From Tetracentron sinense (Eukaryota; Streptophyta; Magnoliopsida; Trochodendrales; Trochodendraceae), in NCBI GenBank assembly GCA_015143295.1, contig CM026551.1, positions 11,986,499 to 12,050,498 on the forward strand: a DNA stretch of 64,000 nt, read 5' to 3'. The position numbers and the translations under genes are program-made. The notes beneath the pieces are model-generated. The model saw only the letters and a list, made by a program, of their open reading frames with translations. It did no database searches and had not been told where the DNA came from. Shown piece by piece: positions 27,801 to 39,800 of this stretch (its first letter is position 1; each line of letters begins with the position of its first letter).

Positions 27801-30800
27801 ACCATCATCGTCATAAACCTCGCCAATAGATCCACAACGAAGTTGAATATCCCGGCATTCCTTAAGAAGAACTGTCACCTGATATTTACAGTTTGGTGTT
27901 TAAAACAATAAGACTCGTGAAGAAGGTTATCTGACACCAAATTGATATTATATAAGATGCGACACTAAATTTTTTTTTGGTATTATCTGAGACACTCTGT
28001 TACACTTTAGGCTTGAACACCCATTCTGATTATCCAGAATGTTTTACAACAGGACTGATAGCTAACTAGTTTCTCTAAAAATTGCAAGAAGTTACAAAGC
28101 ATTTTCATTCACAAAGATATAGTTTATATACCATAAGCATATTAAAGTACTAAAATAAGAAAAATAGGACTAACTTCATAAGTAATATATACAGAAATAT
28201 TGAAGGCATGGAATGCAAGTTCCATTACCTGTTTCTGAAGGTCAACTATCTCTTTCTGTGCTGTAGCATAGTCACGCTCATGCCTTCTTAAGTCAGCCTG
28301 AGAAACAAATTTATGAACAAAAGCCCTAGAAAGAACAATAAGCCACAGAGACTGATGATGAGAATGACTTATACCTTTAATTCCTGAATAGTGTTCTCTA
28401 AATTAACTTGTTCAGAAAATGAGTGCTGCAATTTTTGATTCATCACAGAGTATGCTTCCACCATTCTCTCGTGTTCCGCTAAATAAGAAAAATTAGGCTA
28501 TCAGTACACTGAAACATGAGATTGACAAGCAACAAATTCAAACTGAAAAGTGAGACATTCCAAAAAAATTCCCTCTGGAGGTGTGCTAGCCTCAGTATAT
28601 CAACTCACTAGAAAGTAGTAACATGACGTGCAATAATTGGTTTCTTTAACAGATAGCAATGAGCCCACTGTTATCCAACTAAATTACATTCAATATAAGA
28701 AATAACTTTCTAAACCATTACAGAGTATGACAAAGTTGAACGTTGTTTCTAGAGTCAAATATTGATGATAATTTCACAATGATGTCATATTTCAACAAAG
28801 CATATATCATGAACCTGCAAACTGCACCATCAACATGAAACCAGAAGTAAATAAAGGGAGACCAACATCAACTCTTTTTAGCACAAGAATGGTTAATCAT
28901 GCAGGTAGAACAGAGGAAAATATGACGCCCCTATCTGCAGAGGATATTGAGCATAAGGGGACATCTTTTCCATTGCAGAGGAAAATATGACGTCCCTGTT
29001 AGAGTTACTCTCCTTCAAGCATGTCCCTTGGCACGTGTGGATTTGATCATGGCTTTACATGATGCAGTGTATAAGAGAATATCGATGCACCTCGGGGATA
29101 TTGACCATGATATTTTCAATGCCAATATGATTCGTGTGGCTTACAGCTTACTCAAAAGAAAAATGGAATAAGACACTAAAGGTGATGATGATATGGACAT
29201 GAAAAAAGATGACCCAACAAGAAAGGTAAAGACAGAAGATAGATTAGATGAATTTGTAATAAAAAACACAAGAAACTTTAATTGCATGTAAACAACTAAT
29301 GATTAACCAATATGAGATTAAAAAAAAGGAAGGATACAAGAAAAGGAAAAGGTTACAATATAATATTTGCTTTGTTGTATCATGGGTTTTACTGTATAAA
29401 CTATTATTTTCGGTGATTATGAGGTTTTGAAAACTTTTAGACGAGTGCTAAGACAATGATGTTCACGTTGAAGACATTTTTTTGCGGCAAGATAATCTAT
29501 CATTTAAAAACATGACATCCAACAAATTTTACTATAATGTCTAGTGGATGGATAATGGAAAATGGATAGCTTTCGAGTATTCTTTATACTGATCTTTTCA
29601 AATTTAATAAAAATATATATATGATAATACTACATATTTTATCATCTACAATAGTACTTGAGATCTTGATCACATTTTCTAAGAACATTATTCTTATCTC
29701 TCTTTGATGGCCGATACTGTTTAGTTCTTCTATCATAAGGTGCACAGCCACTCACTTGTATCTCTCAAGTCCAGTATAGTAAAAATGTCGCCTAGGCTAC
29801 CGCCTTGCCTAGCTAGGACCTCTATCTCCTAGATCATTATTGAAGCGGACATTCACTAGATTTATATAATATAAACAAAAACAATAAATTTTGGTCACCT
29901 AGGCATTGCCTCGCCTTGCCTAGGGAATCCCCTACGGGCTAGGCGTCGCCTGGTTGCTTTGACTACACTGCTCAAAGGATAGGATGGTGTGTTTTTGCAA
30001 TGCCACAATATCTAGAAAAGTTACAGATGCATAGTGATTGTATTACATGATGCATCAGTATACTCGAGTAACTGTTCTGAGTAACTGTTCTGCTTTTCAA
30101 TGGAGAACCCATTTGACACTGGGTGACCATTCTGGCAGTCAATATCAAAATTAAAAGATATGCAAAAGTTCCAAGAACATAAAAGTCTTAAGTTCCCTTT
30201 CCCTTCTAAACCATGATTAATTTTTAAATATACCATTTACACTCTTTATAGCAGCAATCAGATATATTTTTATCAATTGTTGTTCCAAACTTATAGATAT
30301 TCATCTATGGGGAATCAACAAGCTAGTAACAGAATAAGATATGTTCCACATAAAAACAGAGTGTCTAATCATTATTTTTATGGTATGTCTACCTCGTTCA
30401 TCCAAGATGACTTCAGCTTTCTCCTCTATTTCATATAGTACCTGCAAATTCAAAATCAACCAAAGATAAGCCCTTCCCAACCAAGAGAAGAAAATAAAAA
30501 GAAATTCACTCCGTCCGTTTTTACTACTATTCAACAATAGATTCTGGTGGCAAAAAAGGGTGGATATTTGCCGCTATCTTAAGAGAAAACAGCACCAGCG
30601 AACGGGCCATTAAGCGTACAGAGTATACCAAGCATGATAAAAGGTACAACTGAAACTTCAATACGGTGATAATTACTAATCACCTCTTATCATTCAAGAA
30701 CGAAAATTTTCTCCAAATATAATAAAGGAAAAATAGAGTTAATACAGTTGATGCAACGGGACATGGGAAGACCCAACTAAAGCTTAATTTAGTAGGCAGG

Positions 30801-33800
30801 AATTGCTATGATGAAACCAGACTAGAAGAGAGTAATTACTCTCCCCCGATCCACCAGTGGCAGTAAATGCAATAAACCCTCATCTTTTTATGCATCCAGG
30901 GATCAGGTCTCAAAAACTCAAGGGGTAGTATCAGATACTTGGAGGCAATCTGGTCTCTACATAAACATGAAAAACACTCTGAGATCTCATTCAAACAGAA
31001 AGATATCACATATCTGAGTTTCTTTTTGTATACTATATGTATGATCCAATCCACAAGGACCATGATTGGGAATTGTTTAATCATCTTCCTTCGAGGAAGA
31101 AGTGAAACATAATCAATTTGAATTCGGGACAGCTATTTGAAATCTTAGTGAAACACAGATTTGTTGTATCATGATCTAAAATAGGAGCAAGAAGGAGATC
31201 AGTTTCAAAACCATCTGAGTCTCCTAGTTCCTACATAAGAAGACTACCTACATCCTATCTCAGACTACCAATTGAGACTCAATTGGTTACCTGAAATATT
31301 TAGGATCCAGTGGTAGAGAGTTTGAAAGAAGGCTTGCAAGATGGAATTCGAACTATCTTTCTCTAGGAGGGAACTATCTTTCTCTAGGAGGCAATTGGCT
31401 TTAATTGAAAGTGCCCTCACCAATCTCCCCATTTATTGAATGTCCATGTTCAAGATATCGACTTTGATAGCAAATCGACTAGCAAAGATCCAAAAAGAAT
31501 TTCTTTGGTAATGAAGAGGGGATAAGAATTTCAAAGGAAATTCCACCTCGTGAGGTGGGATTAGGTCTAATAACTAAGGATTTGGGTGCCAGGCTTCAGG
31601 AGAGTAAGGACCATATGCAGAGGTCACCTCCGCAAATTGACTTTGGAAAGACCATTAAGGAAGGTTCAACCCCTTGGTGAGGGTGGTACGAACTCAATTT
31701 GGAGTCACTAATCGAAGTTAGGACCATCACACAGTCACTTCAAACTACAAGCATGGTGATAATTTAAGAATTTTTACCATTATTTTAAAACTCAACGAGT
31801 TGACTCGAAACTAGACCAAGTCAACTCAACTAGACTTCAAGCCAACTCGACCCTAAACTCGTTTTATGCCAGGAATATAGAGTAACTCAGTCGAGTCATC
31901 GTTTTTTTTCTCTCAAGACAGAAAAAGAGGTGAGGGGAGGGGGATTAGGGCTGGAACTGTCTCCCTCCATCACCGGCACAGCTACCAGCTCTCCACCTTC
32001 TCGATTTTCCTCCTTCATCCAATCGCAACAGCTCTCTCTCTCTCTCTCTCAAGTAAAAGGGGTGTAGCCAGTGCTTCAAAATACGAGAAATGTTAACCCT
32101 AGATGCAGACTTCCAATCTCACTGTGGTAGCAACAACTAACAAGTGTCGCTACTTTCCCCTTAACTCTAAACCAGTATAAACCATAAATCCCTCTTTTGA
32201 AAATTTTGTTCTCTTAACCTGTTAAAGGGGTAGCAACTAGCAACACCAAGTGATTCGATGGTTTGGAAGAAAATTTGAATTCTTCGTTTGGGGCTAGCAC
32301 TCTTAAAATATTAATGAATATTTAAAAAAAATAGAACAAATCTAATATAATCAATATCAAAATCCTAATTAGATTATGATATGGATTAGATTACAGAGCT
32401 CCACTTACTAGTGTAAATGGGCGTGGACATGGATCAAAATATCGTTGATATATTCAATATTTTTTTATATCGCACACGACACACTTGCGATATATCTTTA
32501 GGGGTGTTTTTTTTCTTTTACAAAATATCATGCGATATCGACGATATATCGCATATATCATACGATATATACAAATATTTTAGTTTGGCTTTACTCTTTT
32601 GATATTTTAGCCATAAAAGGGCCAAATCCTATTTACAGCTTATTTACATAAAATAACATTAAAGTAAATGATATCTTTGAACCAGAAAGTTGACTTTTTA
32701 TTCTTCATTAATTTGGATCTAGAATAATTTTTATTGAATTCAAATGGGGGGTATGTATAACCTTATTCACATATAAATATCTCAAGTACATGTTTCTTTA
32801 CTTCAAAAAAATCATTTACTTCAAATATTTATATACAAATAAGGTCATACCGCACCCCCACCCACCCACCCACAAAAAACTTGAATTCTATAAAAATTAC
32901 GGGGTTGTCATATAAATGCTAAAATGGCGAGGTTTGGGGAGTTTAGATTCCAACATGGATTAATAGACTACCCCATAAAAGGAGTCCAATACACTTGGTC
33001 TCAATCGGCCTCCAGTTCGTTAGAAAGCAAAATTGATAGATTCCTCTTCAACTCAGAGTGGGAAAGTTAGTTTTCAAACATTATCCAGTCTTCCCTCCCT
33101 AGGCCCACCTCAGATCATGTGCCAATTATGTTGAAATCGCGGTGTTTCAAAGGGGGTCCTACTCCATTCAGGTTGAGAACAAGTGGCTTGAGGATAAGAG
33201 ATTTAAATAAGTAGTGGCAGAAGTATGGAGAACCAAAGGAGCTTGGAGATCTACCAGTACAAGATTCAATCTGAAGTTAAAGTTCCTCAAAGCCAAACTC
33301 AAGGAATAGAATAGGGAGGTGTTTGAGAATATCCCGGTTAGACTTAATAGCCTTCTTCAAGAGATTGAGAAGTTGGACGTCATTGCAGATTCTCAGCCTC
33401 CTTCTATTAAGGAAATTAGAGATAAGGAGGCTAAGCAGCTGGAATATATAAAGCGATTATATAGGAGGAAATTAGCTGGAAACAAAAGGTTAGAGTTTGA
33501 TAGCTAAAAGAGGGGGATAAGAATACACAAAATTCGCGAATAATTCGTTAACTTTAGGTGTGCCGATTCTCGAATTTTAGGTTTGCCGAATTATTCACAT
33601 ATTTTGTGAATTATTCCCGAATTTCGCAATAATTCAATTAGTTTGACAAAGTAAACTTCTTATTTTGTATATTATCTTATCAAATTGTTTGATATTTTTA
33701 TAATTTATATAATTATTATTTTTTTCACAAATTGTTCCTGATTTTTTCCAGGATTTTTCTGAAATTTTTCAAACTTGACCCTTGTAGAATTATTCCTGAA

Positions 33801-36800
33801 CCCCAACTTTGTCACTATAGTGGAACGAGGAGAATGGAAAAATCGAGTGTCTCCTATTACAAAAAAAATATATATATGGGGAAAGACAACAGTGGCGTCC
33901 CCAACTAGATGGGTTGCTATTTGCGGCTGTCATCTAAGTAGAGGGAGGTTTTGGAGTGCTTGTTTGAGGAAGTGGGGGTGTTGTGGTATAATCGGGCATG
34001 AGGCCCCTGGGCCGAATGGGTTCACCAGTGAGTTTTACAGATCATGTTAGGAGATGGTGGATAGGGATTTCTTAGAAGTTATGAAGGAGTTGTTTGAAGG
34101 GTAGATTTGATAGAATGATCGATAGCACCTTTGTCGTACTAATTCAAAAGAAAGGTGCAATGGATCTAAAGGATTTTCGCCCAATCAGTTTGGTTAGTAG
34201 CGTGTGCAAATTTCTCTATATGGTGTTGGCAATCAGACTTAAGGGAGTGATGGCATCAATCATATCTCAGAGCCTGCCTTGCTCTCATTTCGTCTTTCTT
34301 CCTTCTTCTCAATTATACTCGAGAAAAGTAATAAAATATATATATTAAGTAAAATATATAATTATGAGGCTTGTAATTACTTAAATTATAAAAGAACCCT
34401 TTAAATACGAGTTTTTGAGAGTTTTGGAGGTCCTAGAAAGAATTTGGGGCATTTAAGGGCCTCTTTTTTTAATTGGTCCACTTGACCTGGTTGTATGTCT
34501 GGTCACCTAGCCGATGTCTTTATCAACCATACAAAAATCAGATGGGGGCCATATGGTTCACCCACAAACAAAAGAAGAGAGACCATTTGATCCACCCATT
34601 GAGTAAGAGAAATGACAAGTTAACATAAGGGACATACTTCACACCGCTCGTCACTTCCTTCTTCTATCTACAAACTTTTTTTTTTGTTGTATATACAAAC
34701 TTTAACATATTATAAGGTAAAAAACATGAAAAGTATATAAAATAACATGTTTTTTCATTTACCAAATTACCATGTTCATATAAAATAAATTTTATATTCT
34801 TAAAGAATAATAATATTACATATATCAGATTTTTAATAATGACAGCCTCGGCGGCCAATCGTCAAAACCCAATAATGTGCATGGCCGACTTGAAATCTGC
34901 CTGATGCAATGAATTTAAGAATTATGATATCCCCTCAACATGGAGCGTTTGTGGAGAGTAGGCAAATACTAGATGGCATCCTAATAGTTAATGAATGCAT
35001 CGACGATGTCTCAAATCTAAGGTAAGGTTCAAAAAATTGACGCCGATATTTATTGATATCAACAGTCGGCAACACATCTACATGCTATTTAAAAAATTTT
35101 ACACCATATCGAGGATATATCGCCGATATCGTGCACTATCGACCGATAGATGATTTTTAAAAAAAAAACTTTGGCCTTTGGATATGAGAGTGAAGCAAGC
35201 GTCAGTCTATCTTATTTACATAAAATATCACTTACCATTTACTTAAGATATTTATATATAAATAAGGTTATACCCCCCATTTAAATTCAATAAAAATTAT
35301 TATAGATCCAAATTCCTTAAGAAAAGTCAAATTTTTAGTTCAAGAACAAAATTCGCTTTTTAGGCCTTTTGAGAATTTCAAATGCTAAGGTATTTCTCAA
35401 GTCTTAAAATTTCATAAATTCTACCATATAAACTACTAAAACCCAAAAGTCCGGTAAAAAAAAAATCTCATATTTTAGTCTTCAAAAATATTCATTTACA
35501 GGGTGTCAACTAATAGTTCAGTAGAAAAAGATTTTACATTCAAGCTTTACAAAAAATATTAAACATATTATGAGTACCCTCCATTTAAAATACTCCCAAA
35601 TTTAAATTTGAAAAAAAAATCATATTAATATATTTTTGGATATGAGTCGTATGAATATTAGTATGGGGGTACAGCCTTATCTGGTAATGTTTGTGACAAT
35701 TGTGTTCTCAAAAACATAACTATGCACAGGCAGAGGCAAGGTTTTGAATTTCGAAATTCTCAACGATTTTGGCCAGCCAACCCGAACCGAAATCCCGAAA
35801 TATTGCGGGATTTCAACGAAATTTCAAAATATTAATATTTTTATTAATTATATATATATATTAAAAAATAATATTTTATTAAAATTTTATATATTTATAT
35901 AAATATTATTATTTTATTTTTTAATTAATATATAAATTTTTGAAATTTTAGTAAAAATTTTGAAATATTTCAAAATTTTAATAAAAAAATCAGATTTTGG
36001 CCAAAATTCTGAAATCTTCGAAATCCAAAATTTCACCCGAAATTTCGACCGAAATCTGATTTTCGAAATAAACCCAGTTTCGATGTCAGTGGGGTTGTCC
36101 GAAACCGAAATTTCGCGAAATTTTAAACCTTAGCCAGAGGGCCAATAGCCATATAGATATGTTTTTGTGTATGAGACACATTCATATGGGTATAGAAGTG
36201 TACAACCTCATTTGTCAGTGCATGTTGCAGTCGAGCCTTTGCGTAACTCCTTTTGGTTTTGATTGTAATTCTTGGAGTGGGTTGGATTATGTATGTTTGT
36301 ATTGTTAATGATTGATTGAGAAGTGAATGAAACATTTTATGTAAGTTAGTTATGATTAAAAAATATGAATCAATGATACATTGTGTCGTCAACGCACATT
36401 TTTTCTTCCTTCCCATTTCATCTCTTATGTACTATGTACATTGTTATTTTTTTAAACGTTTTTATTCTCAAAGTTTATTAACATCTATTTTAACATTTCC
36501 TGAAGTTCCACTGCAAAATTCCAAGTTTTGCCCAATTTTTTGCCATTTTTTTCCAAAAATCATCGATAAACGATATATCTAGCGAGATATCCCCAATTTA
36601 TATTTTTTCCAGGGCTCGGCATGTCGAGCGATATCGACATTTAGAACTTTGGTTGTGATCTAATCTCTTATTTTTTCTAGATAGGTTAGCTGGCAGGTAT
36701 AGGTTGAGGGTCTCTCGGTTGGGCCAGGGTTGGGTTTTCCTTTTCTAACCCATTATAAATCGGTTCGATTCGGGTTGAGGGTGTTTATGTCTTACACGAA

Positions 36801-39800
36801 AACAATACAACCCAAACGCAACCAAATACAACCCATTGCCACCCCTAAGGCCCTAACCGGAGAATAAGCAATTTTAGAGCCAGAAGGATATTTTTAAAGA
36901 TTTTAAAATGTTTGTAAGGACAAATTTGTCAAACTTTAAGTAAATATTTAATGCACGTGATAAATAGAAAGATCTTAGCACAAAAGCTCATTAAGCTTGA
37001 TTGATCATGAACCTGGGAGCTTAATGGGCCAAACCAAATAAAACCTTAAATTAAGTGTAAAGACGTGCAAAAACTGCTCCCAAACAAGCTTAACTGCTGA
37101 AATAAAGCATTAAGCTATATATTAAGATCATAAATTAAGCGTTCTCAAACACTACCTTATTAAGTAGAAAACATCAGCAACATTGGCCGATTTTTGTTTG
37201 AATAGTGCTCCCACATGAATGAGTTCAAGGATTGTAGAAGAGTAGATTTAGTCAATATATGGAATCATTGTATCTAGTGGCCAATATTGTCGTAATTTTA
37301 TTTCTTAGGGTGCTGTGTCTCCCATTATACCTGTGATTTTTTAACATTCATAAATTAAAACATTAGTTACAATAAAATTTCTACTTCTTAGTAATAAACT
37401 ATGCTCTATATTTTTTTCGTTTGCAACCTTCTTATCTTTTATGCGAACCATTACTAAAGTTCTTAATTCATAACCTCTATAAAGAAGTTTACTTTAGATT
37501 GCCCAGAAATGCTTAGGTGGGGTGTCGCTTTAGACGTGTTTTGACTACGCGGTGTATGACAAGATTTTTAATTGCCTTAAGGACCAGCTATTCAAATCCA
37601 AGGAAGTGCCCTCATATTAACATTTTTAAAGAAAGAATGTGTTGGATACTTGAGGACATTTCAAAGTTGACACCAACGCAATGCATATGAGACAATAAAA
37701 AAGGACAAGAAAATAATAATGATTAAGCAACTATAGCTACATCGCAAAATGTTATACAAGGAACCATCTTTCATGTCAACAAACACCCAAAGCTGATCTG
37801 GTAAATCAGGATATAAAAAAAGATAAAAACAAGAGCGTACAAAAAGAGGCATGCAGACAAAGAAATAAAAGTTAAAACTGACGATGCAACAATGCAATGC
37901 AAAGACAGTCATCAATAAGCATATGTTTTGCTTGAAGAGAACAAATTGATAAAAGCAGAAAGTAGAAATTACTCGTTCCAAAATGGCTTGCGATTGCTTT
38001 CTTCCCAATTGCTCATGCCTCAGTGCATCAACAGTCTCTTGGTATTTCCCATACATCTTAGCAAGCTAGGAAACAAAGAACAAAGTCATAGATTTAACAG
38101 AAATCATAAAATATTGAAATCCCGGAAATAAAAGAAGAATTAACTTACACTCCAACCATCACGAAGAAGCGAAGCTGCTAATGCTGTTCCAGAAACACCA
38201 ACTGGTATCTTGGGGACAAGCATGCGACCATTATCTTCAAAAATGCCATCAGTTTCAGTTCCACACATCCATCTGTGAAATAACAATCATGTTGGATCAC
38301 AAACTACAAACTTTGTAGACCCTGAGTGTATATGCTAGAACCCCCCCCCCCCCCAAATAGCAGCAAAGACCCTAACAAAATAGAGTAGCGATGGACATAG
38401 CAAATTGATGATGTTTGAAAATCAATCACCGCAGATTTAATCTACAAGAAACTTTACACCTTTCAAAATGTAAACATCAAGTACAATATATCCACTGCAA
38501 AAGGTGATCTCATGTGTATAAAAGAGGCATCTAGAAAAATAATTGTGTCATTCAGCTACAGGGTCCTCAATTGCCTCCAAGGTCCATATAACATAGTCAG
38601 ACAAAGCAAAAGGACTAAACTCTAGTTATTCCAAATAACTCTTTCGACGCTGATACGAACTCGACATACAAAGACCCAAGCAACACGAACCAGTTTTTTT
38701 TTTGGAAGGTAAGCTGGGAAAAGAAGGGAAGCTTTGGCAAGATACCTCCAGACCGAGGAAAAAATTGCAACACAAACCAGTTACTTGACATAATCTCTAG
38801 TGAGAATAATGCCAAAAGAATCTGATAGAAAATGGAAGGATATCTATAAAGTAGTTTAAAAGGAGTTTACAACACTGGGAAAAAAAAGCACGCAGAATGT
38901 TCATACATTTTTAGAGAGTAAGAAAATACATTCCAGTTGCAAACACATTCCAATACTCTTACTCAAACAAATCTTGATTTATCGAATAATCCATTAGCAG
39001 CTTAATGACATAGTATTTTCATATTGTGTACCACAAAGAACTAAATTAGTTTAAAATTAACATCCACGTATATGGAACAGATTTTATGGAAGAATTGGGA
39101 CTGACACTCCACATATGCAACTGTTATAAAGGAAGAACATTGCGAAGGAGATAACACCATGCATATTGTACAGTATCCACTCAAACAGGCAGAAATAATA
39201 TTCTTTTATAGGTAAACAGATAAATAATCTCAATAATCAAAGACTTAATCCTCGCAAGAGCTAATACTTGGTGAGAAAGGTTGCAACAAAAGAAAAAGAA
39301 AACAAGTTCAATAAATGTGAAATGATAAAGAAGCAAAGAACTACAAAAGACAAGACACTATATTTTGAGATGCCTAACAATAGAAACTCCAAAGAAATCC
39401 CAAAGAGAAGCACAATGAAAACAATTTAGAAGAAGACAGGAAAAAATATAAGAAATCAATGAGAAACGGAGATAAATTACGAGATCTTGACATTATATTG
39501 TTGCAGAGTAACCACTGGACATATGTCTTTCACTTCTTAGTTTGTTAACTTTCCTCTAAAACTGAAATTCTAAAAGAAAGAAAAAAAGTATGCAAGGCAA
39601 TCCCTTGAATAGGCGGACTGGAAAGAGTTGTTTTCAGTTAATCATTTCCCTTCAAATACATAAGACCACAATTGGTGCAAGAAAAAAAAAATGCTTAACT
39701 GATTAGAAATGCAAAATATTTAGTATCGAGAATCATTCCATGATGAGAGCTCACACCATGAGTGTAGAAGAATAACCCTTCTCTATATTAAATCAAAGAC

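Larger units (their letters stand above)
28479..30392 (-). other. NUA intron of 1914 bp between window exons 10 and 11
   Basis: It holds the dispersed repeat copy at 28838-28913, an open stretch at 28947-29171 ([20 protein letters not shown]) that I cannot assign, and the small hAT-like element at 29772-29970. The remainder is AT-rich without recognisable features. Confidence 0.75.
32945..35022 (+). pseudogene. LINE ORF2 broken into three pieces by younger insertions
   Basis: Piece 1 (about 32945-33520) carries the end of the endonuclease ([20 protein letters not shown]) and connector. Piece 2 (about 33822-34275) carries the reverse-transcriptase start ([15 protein letters not shown], then [19 protein letters not shown]). 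Piece 3 (about 34925-35022) carries [18 protein letters not shown]. The interruptions are a TA-flanked element (33522-33817) and an inverted hAT fragment (34276-34860). Stops and frameshifts show the copy is dead. Confidence 0.8.
30442..37972 (-). other. NUA intron of 7531 bp between window exons 9 and 10
   Basis: Contents from left to right: AT-rich sequence (30442-31300), a LINE fragment (31305-31740), a CT microsatellite (about 32033-32050), a CATGG-family hAT start (32428 onward), a CCCA microsatellite (about 32860-32876), a broken LINE (32945-35022) with inserted elements, a GATATCG-rich element (35024-36650) with a nested small hAT (35737-36132), a hAT right end at 36847 (GCCACCCCTA), and AT-rich sequence with a degraded hAT-like end near 37520-37560. 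Confidence 0.8.

Noticed and set aside
28947..29171. 74-codon plus-strand open frame as a gene
   Set aside because: The peptide looks partly protein-like, but there is no start context, domain or partner exon; it is mentioned only within the intron entry.
37661..38056. Reading the 131-codon minus-strand open frame as one exon
   Set aside because: Only the part above 37973 matches NUA. A GTAATT donor follows ILER and the rest is hydrophobic intron translation.
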